In this document: positions 34,599-49,387 of the stretch, piece by piece
Layout of the letters: each line of letters begins with the position of its first letter
Numbering within the stretch: the first letter of the stretch is position 1
Assembly: GCA_000934385.1 (NCBI GenBank)
Contig: KN880588.1
Span: 1-55,707, forward strand
Source: Cylindrobasidium torrendii FP15055 ss-10
Taxonomy: Eukaryota > Basidiomycota > Agaricomycetes > Agaricales > Physalacriaceae
Length of the DNA: 55,707 nucleotides
Direction of reading: 5' to 3'
Notes under the pieces: generated by a model
Told to the model about the DNA's origin: nothing
What the model saw: the letters and a program-made list of their open reading frames with translations, nothing else
Database searches by the model: none
Position numbers and translations under genes: made by a program

Positions 34599-36889
34599 AT
34601 GTCTTTACCAGCTCCTGGAACGCGGCTTTGGCACTCAGGCAACAGAGGTACTGTGCGATTTGTTGGCCCTGTGGATGGCACATCCGGCATCTGGCTTGGT
34701 GTCGAATGGGATGACCCAGCCCGCGGTCGCCACAGTGGCACCAAAGATGGAAAACATTATTTCTCCTGTCGGTGAGTACGGAGTGTATGAGGGTTGTCCT
34801 CTCTTGCACGTTCTTTTCTCGATACATGTTCAAATTCTTGCTCAGAATACCGAACTCCGGCACTTTCCTCCGGCCGTCTGCACACATTGACTATGGGGTG
34901 TCTTTCTTGGAGGCCTTGCGTGCCAAATACATCGACTTGCCTCAAGGACCAGATTCTGTTGAAATGATCACCCTCGGCTCGTCGAACGGCGCCATCCGCG
35001 TGGAGGCGGCCAACCTCGACAAGATCAGACAAAAGTTCTCAGACTTGTCAAGGCTGCGCGAAGTCAGCCTTGACGGTCGCAAAGTTGTTCGGGCTGATGA
35101 TCCCGAAGCAATAAAGAACACTTGCGCCAGTACATCGCTCCCTAAATCTTAGTCGAATCCTAATCATCCTCTCAGATATTGGAGGCCTTAACCTGACTCA
35201 AAACTTGATCCCCGATTGGGACACTGTAGCAGAGATCGCTTCAGGCCTCCCCCGACTCGTACGGCTTGAACTCAAGTTAGTTCATCTCGCGTCCTCCGCC
35301 CATGTAGGACCATGACGCATAGCTTAACCAATCTCCAGCGCGAATCGCCTGCAACCATGCCGAAATCCATCTGCCATGATGACATCCTTCGAACATTTGA
35401 AAGAATTACACCTCAACGAAACACTGATCTCCTGGACTCAGGCTCAGACAGTGATCTGCCTTCTTCCACGACTCGAGGTTATAGAGCTAGGTTATAACCG
35501 TATGGACCACCTAATTGACAAAGGAGACCCAATCACGGCCGACCGGTCGGGAGTCACAGGCTCTTTCAATTCCCTCCAAAGCCTCAATCTAGATGCAAAC
35601 GAACTCTGCAACTGGGAGGATATCATTTCCTCATTGCAGCGCTACAAGCAGTTAGTGTCTTGTCTCTAGAAACCGGCCACAGCGGTCTTTCATTTTGACT
35701 TATGTTGCCTTCCCTCGCCTCCCAACCGCTAACCTAACAACTTTCAGACTCTCTCGCCTCATTCTCAATTCTAATACACTACAAACTATCCCATTCCCAA
35801 CCTCAGCCCTGCAGTTCCGCCCGGCTATCAACTTTTTATCCCTCTCGTCTAACCAACTGAATTCATGGACCGTCCTCGACGCATTGGCAGATTGGTTCCC
35901 GATGCTTGAAATTCTCCACATCCATGAAAATCCGTTTATCTTGCAAGGTACGCTTGCATGCTATAGTCCTTTTGACGCCCGGTAGCCAGGAATCCTCGAT
36001 TCTACCATTTAAATTAGAACAGCGCTAGTGAAAATTCATCACTGACTGGCTCCTCAGACAAAGCTATGGCGTCTTTCGCGCGGCAGTTGATAATCGCGAG
36101 CATACCCTCTCTGAAATTCCTGAATGGTACCGCGGTGAGTTCAAATTGAGCCTTTCCAGAAGATGTCTACCTTCATCAACCGTCCTTCCGAGAGGAGCAT
36201 AGTTTACTTACCGCGGGTGCCTACAGATATCTTCACGGGAGCGTACCGACTCCGAGCTTTTCTACATCTCGTACATTACGAGGACCAACCCACACATCGA
36301 AGCATCGCGTCAACGGCAGCACCCTCAGCTTGCTGCCCTGCGCTCAAGTGAGTGACCGTACCTCATTCACATCCGGAGTTTGACCTCGACGCCCGATTAT
36401 CCCACACCTTCATGTTCGATTCCTTCCCTGTTTCCGAGCTCAACCATATATTCTTTGTTATGTAGAACACGACATACCAGAAGAAGCTATCAAACAAGCA
36501 CCTGCATCCGCAGAACTAATGAAAAACCGATTGATAGGTGTGTATTTCAACCGTGCCAATTCATCCTCGGCAGTCGAACAGTGGACAAAACTCTCATATC
36601 TAACATAGCCTTGAATGCCTATCAGCGCCTATCGCATTCGACGCCAATTGAGGATGTACCAGCAGCCCCTCCAGTCCAGCTCCGCGTACTACCGAGCATG
36701 CAACTGAGTACACTGCGACAGAAGTTGCGAAAGGTGGCAAAGATCAAAACAAAAGACGCCGGAGTGAAAGTGTGGATAATGAGAGATAGAGAGCAAATCG
36801 TTGAACTCGCAAACGACCGAGATGCGCAGGACATTGGCTGGCTGGGGCTCGAGCAAGAGTCATCCATCATCTTTGAGGTAGATCAATGA
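34599..36889 (+). CDS. TBCE: Tubulin-specific chaperone E, 539 aa, 9 exons
   Basis: Exons 34599-34771, 34846-35129, 35176-35275, 35339-35650, 35748-35947, 36058-36134, 36227-36347, 36466-36537 and 36609-36889. The protein has the TBCE order: an N-terminal CAP-Gly domain (GTVRFVGPVDG, GIWLGVEWDDP), a leucine-rich-repeat middle (NIGGLNLTQNLIPDWDTV, LKELHLNETLISW, LILNSNTLQTIP) and a C-terminal ubiquitin-like domain (LRVLPSMQLSTLRQKLRKVAK). It takes part in alpha/beta-tubulin folding and dimer assembly in the cytosol. The usual CAP-Gly GKNDG motif is altered to GRHSG. Introns are 46-118 nt, longer and more variable than in the neighbours, and the 8th intron carries coding-like sequence. Length fits the family. 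Confidence 0.95.
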
Positions 36890-37243
36890 ATAAGCTAACC
36901 ATACCAAGTACAAGCAACCAGTTTCGAAACCGTTGGAATGACCCCAAGTTCCGTGCAGTCTCGAATGAAACGTCTTGAAAGACTGAAAATCATCGCGTCT
37001 GCTCTATGGAAGGCACACGAACAAAAGTCTATACTCGACGCGCGTACGACAGTCGACTCTTCCATCTCGTTGCAATTGGTGTTCAGATAAATATATTTAT
37101 GGATAGCGCAACAATAAATCCGATAACGCTAGTGTAGGAGCTGAGGAAAGTATACAGTCCAAATACACAAACGACAAGTGGACATTTTAGGAGCGAAAAA
37201 CCAAGAGCCGAGAACTCAAGAGAGTGGGACTCGAGCTGAATAA
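36890..37243. other. Convergent intergenic region
   Basis: These 354 bp lie between the stop codons of TBCE (+) and the SR-protein gene (-) and should hold both 3' ends. No gene was recognised. Confidence 0.5.
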
Positions 37244-38765
37244 TTAAATCACCTGCATTTCTGCGTCAGCCATCCCGTTGGGACCACTGGCCGCGCGCTC
37301 AGTAGCATACCGATCATCTTTGTCTTCACGTTTCTTCTCATCACTACGCAGGGAATAACAGGTCAGGTTATGTTCGAGAAATTGTTGAGCGCCTTCGCTC
37401 ATCGTACCCATTGTATGACCGCCTGTCATCGGTATCACGACGAGGAGAACGCTTGCGTTCGTCATCGCGGCGCGGGGATCTTGAACGATCACGACGAGAG
37501 TATCTATCCTCTCTGTGCCGATCCCTGTCACGGTCGTCGCGGCGCGATTCGTAGCGGTCGTCGCGGCTGTAGCGATCATCGCGACTGTACCGGTCATCAC
37601 GCCTGTAGTCGTCTCTGTGGCGATCGTCACGATAACTGTCACGAGGGCGGTAGTCGTCACGGCGGTCATCACGGCGATAATTGTCGGGACCGGAACGCTA
37701 CAATGTACATCAACTTGCGAATGTTTGGCTTGTCGCATGGACCTACATCACTATCAATGGACACACCCACCGGTTTGCCGCGGAGGTCACGGCCGTCGAG
37801 TTCCTTGACAGCATGTTCGGCGTCCTCTCGGCTGAGATACTCGAGGATACTGAAGGATGTTATGTATAGTTGCAAAACAGAAGCGAAACGAGCTCACCCT
37901 TGTCCGGGATTCTCGCGGTCAATATCGGCAAAAGAAACGCTGCCAGCCTCTCTTCCAAAATCCTTCAGGTCCTATATGCGGAGGCGATGTTATTCCAGCG
38001 TCCATTGAGCCACCACACCAGACGGAAACGAGTTGGACGGCGAGCCAGCGAAAGGAATGACCAATTTCGGGGGAGTTGAAGTCCAATCCGGAAAAAACGG
38101 TTCTTGTGAATGATGGAGGCGCCAACGCTCGTCCGAGGCCAAGAGGGAGGATGGGAAAGGCGTAGCTGAACCAAACCGTACCTGCCAGGACACGTCCCGA
38201 GAAACGTTGGTGATGATGAGGCGAATACCAGGGGGACGACGGGAGCGAGGGCCACGGCTAAGGGGAGTTCAACACATTTTTCAATACAGTGGCAAACGCG
38301 TCTACCTGCGATCGTCATACGGGTCCCGACGAGGGCGACTTTCTTTGGCGAATTCAACGACAATGCTAGAAAAAGGGTGAGGGGTGACCAGCGACTTGTG
38401 ACAGGCTGGCGCACTTGCTGCCCATGAATGGCTTGTCTCGCGAACCATCCAAAGCATCCTCGGCTTCCTAACGAGCAAACACGTATTCAGCTGTTAGCGG
38501 GCAGGCAATTTTTTGGGTGGCACACCTTGGAATGCTCATACTCAATGAAGCCAAATCCTACAGAGGTGTTCAGTTATGGGTGAGTTTGCCGTGAAAATAC
38601 TCACCAGTCATCACACGGCATTCGACAAGCTTGCCATACTGTTCGAACACCTTGCTAACATCCTCGGAACGCACGTCCGGGGGGAGCTCTGTCCACGGCG
38701 TATTAAGCCCTCCGTTCTTGCACATGGACTGTCCACTTACTTCCAAGATAGAGACGACGGGCCAT
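37244..38765 (-). CDS. SR-family splicing factor with two RRMs, 298 aa, 10 exons
   Basis: Exons 38765-38741, 38688-38605, 38557-38526, 38467-38415, 38365-38306, 38257-38182, 37971-37898, 37849-37747, 37697-37408 and 37343-37244. RRM1 shows RNP2 LYLGKL and RNP1 GFGFIEY. RRM2 is the pseudo-RRM type with the diagnostic SWQDLKD heptapeptide, followed by an RS-like tail of Arg/Asp/Tyr/Ser repeats (DDRYSR units). This matches fission yeast Srp2 and animal SRSF1/4-type proteins, which bind exonic enhancers in the nucleus. The 210-nt intron 6 falls exactly between SWQ and DLKD and is much longer than the others. Reading through the last intron would give a shorter tail ending at 37368; the spliced form with an acidic end is preferred because it stays coding. 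Confidence 0.92.
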
Positions 38766-39007
38766 GGCTATTCGTCGGGTTGGTGGGGAAAGGAAGAGTT
38801 CAACCACCGGCTGAGTTTCAATTATCGGCACCCTGGGAGCCGAAACGTTACTACTCCCGAAGTGTACGACTTTTCCCACGATATTTCGAAATAGGATGCA
38901 TTTTCATCTCGCATCGAAGACTCAACATGTAATAATAATAGGCTATGAACAAGAGATAGACGAGAACTATGATCCAGTACTAGAATTAGAGGCATATATT
39001 CAGATGA

Positions 39008-40941
39008 CTAATGTTGTGCTTGCGACCAGTCGATGCTGTTGATGTCGATGCCCTCTTGCACCATTTCCCACAAAGGACTCATTTCACGCAGACGAGTGAC
39101 GGTCTTGATGATGTGCTCGCACACAAAGTCGACCTCAGCTTCCGTAGTGAAGCGCCCCATGCCAAATCGCAGTGATGAGTGAGCCATGTCCTCGGCAGCA
39201 CCTAGTGCAGGTGAGTAGATAGCTAGCGCCAGTTAACGTGTTTACTGACCCAATGCCCGGAGTACGTATGACGGTTCGAGAGATGCCGATGTACAAGCGC
39301 TGCCGGACGACAAGGCGATGTCCTACGTGAAGTGGTTGGTATGAGAATGATAGAATTGACAAGTTCACCGACTTTCAAAGCCATCAGCAGTGACTCGCCC
39401 TCTACGTATGAGAAGCTGAGGTTGACGCATCCTGGGTAGCCTTCCGCATGTCCGTTGCGCACAACATTCTCAACTTGAGAGTTGATCTTTGTGAGCAGGA
39501 GCTGCGATAACCTAGTTACGTGCGCATAGTCTCTCTGAAGTGATATCAGTGTCGGAACATGAAATTTCAACAGTGAAGGGGAAGCGAGTCAGTACCCCTG
39601 CACAAAGGTCACAATGTGGCTGATACAGCCTTTCGAGGAAGGAATAATACCACCAAATTCCAAGCCTCCTTGCGAAGGCTCTTGTGCAGTTTTCATCACA
39701 AAGAGAAACATGAAAGTCGGCTCACCTGCATTTCCAGTTTCGCAATCCGCGCCGCCTCACCCATACCGACGAATAACGGAGTCGCAAGGGTGCCGCTGCG
39801 GAGACCGCGTTCTTGGCCGCCACCACTGATGATGGGTTCCAAGCGAACCCTGGGCCGCCTGCGCACGTAGGCAGCGCCAACGCCCTTCGGCCCGTATATC
39901 TTGTGTGCCGACAAGCTCATGAGGTCGATGTTCATTTCGTTGACGTCAACTGGTATCTTGCCAGCTGCTTGAGCGGCATCGGTATGGAAGTATACGCCGC
40001 GATGCTTGCGAACAACGGCACCAATCTCTTTGATGGGCTGAACGACGCCAGTCTCGTTGTTGACAGCCATAATAGAGACAAGTGCTGTGTCCGGTCGGAT
40101 GGCCGCTTCTAACACGTCCAGATCCACGACGCCATTTTGCTGTACAGGCAGATATGTGATGTCGAAGCCCTCCTCCGAAAGTTTGCGGCACGAATCCAAG
40201 ACACACTTGTGCTCCTGGAACTACGTCAGAGAGTCGCGGAGAAACCGAAAGTCTGCAATAGTTACGGTTTGCGTGGTAATGATGTGTTTCTTCTTGTCTT
40301 TATGGAAGCGGGCGACGCCCTTGATTATCATGTTGTTGGACTCTGTTGCTCCGGAGGTGAAGATGATATCCTTGGAGTCTGCACCAATAAGGTCGGCAAT
40401 GTTCTGCACAAGCTGAATCAGCATGCGTCAATCTGGAGATACATTTCGGCGCACCTTGCGAGCTTCCTCTACCGCCATCTCAGCCTCCCAGCCGTAAGCG
40501 TGTGTCCGACTGTGCGGGTTCCCGTATTGATCAACCATGTAGGGCATCATGGCGTCGACAACGCGGGGATCCATCGGTGTAGTGGCCTTGGCATGGTCAG
40601 CAACGTCCGACAAACGGAGGTCCACTGCACACCTGCATATCCAGGTAAATGGGCCGGATTTTTTCCTTTACTGAACCCTCTGCCTGCGGCACATTCAGCT
40701 TGAATCCCAGCATGTCTGAGTGGTAATGAGCTGGGCTGTTGAACTGAGTCGCTTTGAACAAACCTGAGCTTGGAGTAAAGTGTGTCTCTGTTTGGTACGT
40801 CGACGGAAGGTCGACGACGCTAGCCCGCTCTGCGCCAGAGGGGTTCACGATGCCACGACGGGCACCATTGCGGGCCGAGGTCGAGCCCGAAGCCTTTGTT
40901 GTGGCCCTGCGGGACGCTGTTCGAGCAAGACGTGAAAACAT
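39008..40941 (-). CDS. NFS1: Mitochondrial cysteine desulfurase, 485 aa, 8 exons
   Basis: Exons 40941-40764, 40715-40633, 40586-40455, 40412-40266, 40214-39726, 39534-39373, 39322-39250 and 39201-39008. This PLP enzyme removes sulfur from cysteine for Fe-S cluster assembly and tRNA thiolation in the mitochondrial matrix. Visible are an Arg/Ser/Ala-rich presequence, [27 protein letters not shown], the PLP-lysine motif [10 protein letters not shown], the active-site cysteine loop [14 protein letters not shown] and the conserved ending [16 protein letters not shown]. The length equals yeast Nfs1. Intron 5 is 191 nt, against 42-51 nt for the others, with no coding-like sequence lost at its junctions. 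The donor of intron 1 (GTTTGT) is non-consensus but fits the frame. Confidence 0.97.
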
Positions 40942-42725
40942 GGTGAAGGTCGCAGACAGAGTTAGTATCAGATAGTTCAGCCAGCACAAATCTCTTCGGC
41001 ACGTGCCGGAACGTGACCTGATGTCAGCGAAATTACCGCGCGCCACAAGAGTCAGGTCGGCCGAACCGCGTCAACAGACCACTGTTCGGCTTGCTCAGTC
41101 CTTCAGCGAGAGAGGTGTTGCTAAAAAGGATGACAACAACTTTCAATCTGCCTTCAGGAGCCCAGCAGGATCCGCCCTAGGATGGAGGTCGAGAAATCAC
41201 CAAGTACTTATAAGCGTCAATATCGCTCAGATGAATCCAGTACACATTCGACCATCCGACCCATAGCGTCCTGGGCGCCTTGATACTTCCTTTTAACCGG
41301 GAAGTGCAAGAAGGTAGTCAACAGTACGATGCTTTGTATTATTATAAACAATTCTAGCTTCGGCCCCGCAGTATTCAACTGCCAGAACCCTTGAGAAGAG
41401 TGGCAAGGTTCGGCTCTATGAGACAGCTGCAGCCAGGCCAGATTTTTGCCTCATAGCATAATAATCTCTTTTTGTCATTAGGTGAGAGCCTCGTGCAAGC
41501 TCATGCCCGTTGGTTGACGAATCTATACTGTCGCCTTTCTGTATGCATGCACGGCGGCATCATCTGCCTGCTTGGGAATTATGTTACCAGGCTATGAAAA
41601 TCAAGGCAAACATGTCTAGCAAACACTTTGCACTTAGCAAGGAGGATTGAGGCGCAATGATCCAACCCCTTCATGTTGTGGAAGTGTACTGTAGAGCACA
41701 CTCACTTCGAATGGCATATCCTTCGAATTGCATATCCTTTGTGCCCCCATAGTCCATTACACCATAGGACATCGCCTCAAATTTGATTGCCCTCAGGATG
41801 ACATAATATCCTCCGATTAGGCAAGTCTACGCAAATCCATTGTCTACAAATAGTCGAGTCATAAATTCGACTAAAAGGACTGCTAACGCGGGAGGGGGGG
41901 GGGGGGCAGTCAAAAGTACAAGTAGTAGGCCACAGGCCCTAAGGAAGGTAACGCCTGACGATACACCTGGCTTATTGCACTTCATTACTATCCCTGAGGA
42001 CCATTTGTCCTTGATCAACGCCAAAAACTCTTGTACACTCGTCTGAACCGGGTCCAAGCTCTTCCAGGGGCGTCTCAGAGCGTATCAGGTCTCGCCTGTG
42101 TGACTGTGTCTATTCAGTGATTCTCCGTCGGGATGTGTACAAGAGGGACTTCCAATGTTGTGTTACAGGGATAGCTTCAGTGGAAGGTGCACAGGGCTGA
42201 AGCTTGAAGTTGGACTCGTTTGATGTATTTTGGGCGGGAGAACTCCGGCATCCACGACTTCCGCGTTTTGAAAGACCTTCCTCATGCATCGGAAAGACCA
42301 GCAGATCCTCGACAGTCGATGGTACTTATTTGGGTTTGGTGGCGCGGCAAGTACTCCTCCCTGATCTACATTTGCCTCCGTGCTACTAAATGCAATACTG
42401 TCCACACGAACGGATCTGTTGAAAGTGGAAAGCTCGGGTGGGTTTGCTGACCCCAAACATTTCTTTCAAGCAGATCGTACCTGTCTATTACATCCCAGTT
42501 TGCGGCAATCTCACGAACAAGTGAATAAAGCGAGATGTGGACGCATAAGGCTCTTGGTGGGGATCTCTCCATGCTTTCACCCCCACTTCTTGAGTGCCGG
42601 GAAGCTTGTGCGCAAGATACCATTCACTGAATGGCAGCCGTGCAGGAAATTTAGAATACATTTGCTTTAACCTAGAGGCATACAACCGAGTTTGTAATAT
42701 TTATGAAGCCCGCACCATATAATTG
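40942..42725. other. Gene-free interval upstream of NFS1
   Basis: A 1.78-kb stretch with no recognisable gene. It holds a run of 13 G (about 41894-41906) and a short imperfect direct repeat of a GAATKGCATATCCTT word near 41709-41743. The NFS1 promoter lies at its left end and the NECAP 3' end at its right end. Confidence 0.5.
41894..41906. repeat. Poly-G run of 13
   Basis: A mononucleotide run of 13 G, preceded by GGGA, on the plus strand. It could form a G-quadruplex or simply be a slippage-prone homopolymer. Its length may be uncertain in the assembly. Confidence 0.8.
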
Positions 42726-43608
42726 TCACCGCTTCCGCGTCGAGCTAGGCGGCGGCGGAAGGAGTGGGATACCGCTCAGTCCTCCAGATGCCGAGCTAGA
42801 GCCTCCCATGAGATCGTTATTTGTCTTGTTCGCTGCAGGCTTATTCCGCCCGGGAATATTAATTGTGAAGGTTTGGCCTTCTTTCAAGCTGTAATCTTTC
42901 TTGGGACCGACGTGGGGAGAAGGGGTGTCCACGGGTGTTTCTTCTTGCTTGGGGAAATGAGCTGCTGTCCAGCGCCTGTGGAAGGATCCCATCAGAATGC
43001 ACGTAAAACTATCTGGAGGTGGATTTACTTTTCATAGTCCTGACAGGCAACGTCTGCGATGTAAAGTGAGGATCGCGTATATGGAATAGAGGAAAGAAAC
43101 GCACTGAAATCAAAGCTGTCAGTGCGCTCGAGGAAGCCTAGACCGATGTATGCTTTCTTGCCTGCGTCCTCTACGCGAACAACAAAGTACCGAGACGAGT
43201 CAAGAACGGCCTCTACTGGTGGCCGCTGGGCCTCATACTCTGCTCGTGCAAATACTGAAAGGGGATCATTAACCCTAACTCCTTGTACATGGCCAATACA
43301 CGTACGCTCTCCTGGATGCTGCGTCAAGCCAGTAGTAAATTAAACCGTATTGCGCACCAGTATTAGGGTCATCAAAGATGAGCGCTGCACTGTTTCCTTT
43401 CTCAATAAATCGCAACCTTCCTTTCCATATTGGAGCTGCTAAATCGCCCCATTCGCCGGCGCGATGGCCTTCGTTCTTCTTGAGAGGTGGGATTTTATGA
43501 ACTAGCGATTGCCGTGTGAGTGTATCGACTGGACGCAGGATGAGGCTGACTGGATATCTCGCGGCAAATGTACAGGATAGATTCGATTTCTTCGTCGAAG
43601 CCTTCCAT
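42726..43608 (-). CDS. NECAP-like endocytic coat-associated protein, 217 aa, 5 exons
   Basis: Exons 43608-43551, 43501-43358, 43281-43105, 43053-43029 and 42975-42726. NECAP proteins bind AP-2 and act in clathrin-mediated endocytosis. The PHear domain is unmistakable: [61 protein letters not shown] and [16 protein letters not shown]. The C-terminal tail is Pro/Ser-rich with [12 protein letters not shown], a segment conserved in the family. The start ATG at 43608 gives [12 protein letters not shown], like known NECAP N-termini; a longer upstream frame is rejected because splicing at 43551 requires this frame. The acceptor of exon 3 is uncertain by one codon. Confidence 0.94.
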
Positions 43609-44106
43609 GGCAGGTGAACGTCAAGGTGAGATGGATCCCGATCGCGATTCCGCTCGTCCCGCCTGGCGACATCTTGCGAGTTCGACTCACGATGCTGACT
43701 TTGTGAATTTCTGCTATACCGAAGGATGGCCCTAACTAATAGATTCTCCATTGGAATGTCGTAAGACAGGACGTGATAAGTAGACCAGCGTCACCGCTTT
43801 CAGTTAAATGCACATAGCCGAGTGAAGCTCATTGGGCGATTGTCGCGACTTGCTCGCACTCATGCAGAAGCCGAAGGCCGACCGATAGATAGTACAAGAT
43901 AACCCGGTGTGATAGACTGCGTCCGCTAGAAGTACACATATGTCCCAAATTTTGCAACACTGTAATGCCCAGAATACCGTCTAAGAAAAAGAATGTCCAA
44001 ATAATAAGATACAACAGCGCATGTCATGAAGCAAAGAACCCATGCAAAGAAAGAGCTTGTCCGCCTGGGATAAGGAGATTGTGTGATTCACGAGGAACAC
44101 GCAGCA
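43609..44106. other. Intergenic, nothing recognised
   Basis: These 498 bp lie between the start of NECAP and the 3' end of the SGNH esterase gene (both minus). It should carry the NECAP promoter. No gene or repeat was recognised. Confidence 0.5.
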
Positions 44107-45166
44107 TCAAGCTGTTGCTGACGGATGGGGGCGAATCCCAGCGAGAAATTTGCATATACAATATGCAATTTGCTCGTGCATAGCACTGGTAGGGTGGAGG
44201 CAGTCGTACCAAATATTGCCCTGCGATTGGTATGCGTCCTTGCGATGGAATCCATAGCCTTCGGGGTAATCCAGGATCGTTTGGAACATATGGAAGGAGG
44301 AGCAGACCATGACTGTTGCATCGCGATGGGCGTTGGCGAAAGTTTTGGCCGAGTCACGTAGCATCTTGTTCCACATCAGGTAGGGAACGCTTTCCTGGCG
44401 TTCATCCTCGCAAGGCGTCACTACAAGAGTCGGTATCGAATCTCTGTCGTACAAAATACGCTTACATGCGGGAGACCTATGTATTGGCGGTACGTCTATG
44501 AACAGAAAGTTGCGAGCACCCGCTCGGTACAGAGACTCAATATGATAGAAGAGAGGTTCCACGTTTTCCGGATGGCAATCTCTGCGGGAGAGTGAGGAAA
44601 CTGGGTGACTGTGACAGAGAGTGGTACGAACGCGCAATCGTTTATCCCTACCCAGACAACTTGGGATATGTGTGAAAATGGAACGAAGACCACGCAAAAC
44701 GAGCACTAACCAAACAAGGCCTGTGCAGGTGCTGTAAGCGACGGTTGGGTCCTGCTTTTGAGAAAGCAGGATATTTGATCGGCAACATCCATCACTTCCG
44801 CCCCGCCCTCTGCATAGTCGTACACGAGAAGGGGACGCTTTGACCAAGTGGGGTCCTGGTGAGTAGTGCCAGGCTGGAACAGCGGACCTGCGCGATACTT
44901 GGTAAGGAGGTGGCCCACCCAATTTGGACGGCCTGGTTCGTTCCACAAACCGTCCTGTGTGCCAGGGAATGGGACAGCTAGGGGAACAGCAGACGTGGGT
45001 ACCGGGCGTTCATTGTGATCCCCCATTACGGAGCTGTACGAGTCGCCGCTAATTTTCTGTTAGAAAGGCAGGAACGAAAAGCCTATGGGTAACTGTACAA
45101 AATGACCAAGTGCTTCGTGCGATGGAAACCGTGCCATGCCTGTCCAATCTGTACCACCGTGGACAT
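44107..45166 (-). CDS. SGNH/GDSL-type esterase (CE16-like), 287 aa, 5 exons
   Basis: Exons 45166-45099, 45048-44711, 44659-44632, 44581-44466 and 44420-44107. The hydrolase has the block I nucleophile FGDSYSSV, block III GIND and block V DCLH, so the Ser-Asp-His set is complete. The sequence resembles the carbohydrate esterase 16/acetylesterase group of fungi, but no signal peptide is visible, so an intracellular or unconventional location is possible. Intron 4 (44421-44465, 45 nt) has good borders, yet the frame also reads through it, which would give 302 aa; transcript data would decide. It is divergent from CSN8, whose ATG lies only 63 bp away. Confidence 0.85.
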
Positions 45167-45229
45167 GGTATGGTGGGAAGGTGATGCGCACGATCGATCA
45201 GTCTGCTTCAAGCTTATTACTTCACCACG
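45167..45229. promoter_or_regulatory. Very short divergent promoter, SGNH esterase and CSN8
   Basis: Only 63 bp separate the start codons of the two opposing genes, so the 5' UTRs probably overlap or are very short. No TATA box is evident. Confidence 0.65.
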
Positions 45230-46312
45230 ATGGTCAACGGTCCACCCACCCCACCGCCCACGACAGACGTCGAGATACAGGATGCGACAAAGGAAGCAGA
45301 GGCTGAATCAAATGCGGCGACAGCGTCTACTCCCGCGCCTGCGCCGGCCGCAGAACCCGACGCCGAACCAGCGCCCCCGCAACAGCCAGCGCCTGTGGAA
45401 GTGCAGGCAGCAACCCATATTGATGCCTACCAACAGGCCTTCACAATGTCATTGGCGTCTCAAATACAGGCGAAGCAATGGGACAGTCTCATCCGTCACG
45501 CCGAATATGCAGACCTAGTAGTGCGTCGCGCGCGATTGCGATGTGGCCTTCAACATGACCGCTCTTCACAGGGATATGACCTTCCGACGCGTATATTTGT
45601 GATAGCCCCTCTCATCCTTGCATATCTCATCAAAGACCAAGTGTTCGTTCGCCGCTATGCGTGCTCAATCTGTACATAGATTGACCGCTTCACAGTCCTG
45701 CAGCAAAGTTCGCATTGAACCGCATTTCCACCAAGCTTTCCCGATCTCCGCTCGCCCAATCTCTCTTGAAACTTACAGCAGCTGTCTCCGACCGCAACTA
45801 CCGTGAAATTTATAGCCGACTATCCCAAGTACCGTTGAATGGAGATGTGAATGGACAAGTCTCCGCACAATTCGCCGAAGGGATGTCTACGCTTGTCGCG
45901 GCTTTTGGAGGTATACCCCATGTCCATCATATCTATCTTACATGCGCTCATTCTATTGCAGAAACTTTCCAAATGCGCACTTTCATCCTCTTGTCAACCG
46001 CCTACTCAGAGATATCGCTTTCACTCGCCCAGAGCTACCTAGGCATGTCACAAGAACTATTACTGAAAGGTATGCAGTTCACTAAGGCTGTTTGGCTCCC
46101 AATATGAATAGAATCCAGCTGCGGAGGAATATGGATGGAAATTCGATGCCAACAACCAGATCCTTTCGCCCAGCGCCGCTGCACTCAAGGGCCCTTCACC
46201 AGGTTCATTCCTTCAGTTCCATCGATGTGATAATCCTGATCATTCTATAGAACCGGCCACTCTCGGATCCTTCGATTTCATATCCAACAGTGTAGCACAA
46301 CTCGAATTGTAA
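45230..46312 (+). CDS. CSN8: COP9 signalosome subunit 8, 276 aa, 6 exons
   Basis: Exons 45230-45520, 45572-45642, 45696-45910, 45962-46069, 46119-46202 and 46251-46312. The core is the CSN8/PSMD8/eIF3k-type PCI-like fold: RIFVIAPLILAYLIKDQ, PAAKFALNRISTKL, RTFILLSTAYSEISLSLAQSYLG and GWKFDANNQILSP followed by a short C-terminal tail (ISNSVAQLEL). It is expected in the COP9 signalosome, which removes NEDD8 from cullins. The first 65 or so residues are an Ala/Pro/Glu-rich low-complexity extension not typical of the family. Two junctions were chosen over alternatives by frame: the donor CAAGT|GTTCGT of exon 2 and the acceptor AATCCAG of exon 5. Confidence 0.88.
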
Positions 46313-46586
46313 ACCATGTAGCAAACTTCAACACTCCGACTTTCTTTGCCAAATCATAGGATCATGTTGGAACCCCTTGTCCACGCAAGTTTAGTGTCCA
46401 TGAAGTTCGTTTGCCTTGAGTGTCTAGTGGCGGTAGTCATGTGATCGTGTCAGTGCGTTGACGATGGTTGAAACGTTGACCGTTCACAAGCGACAACTGG
46501 GGAGCTGCGTGCATAAACGTGGCACGTGTAGTGTTTGTATATCGGCCAACATACTAACGACAGGGCTCTATGTTTATAAGAAGCAT

Positions 46587-49387
<2,801 letters not shown>

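Noticed and set aside
34157..34744. 195-codon minus-strand open frame over the EHD3/TBCE promoter
   Set aside because: Only its middle part is coding (the EHD3 first exon); the rest overlaps the TBCE CAP-Gly exon and has no homology.
37368..37408. Stop of the SR protein at 37368 by reading through the last intron
   Set aside because: Splicing 37344-37407 has consensus borders and continues into an open coding-like exon; retention remains possible as an isoform.
44444..44465. 22-nt intron in the SGNH esterase gene
   Set aside because: Too short for splicing; either the 45-nt intron to 44421 is used or the frame is read through.
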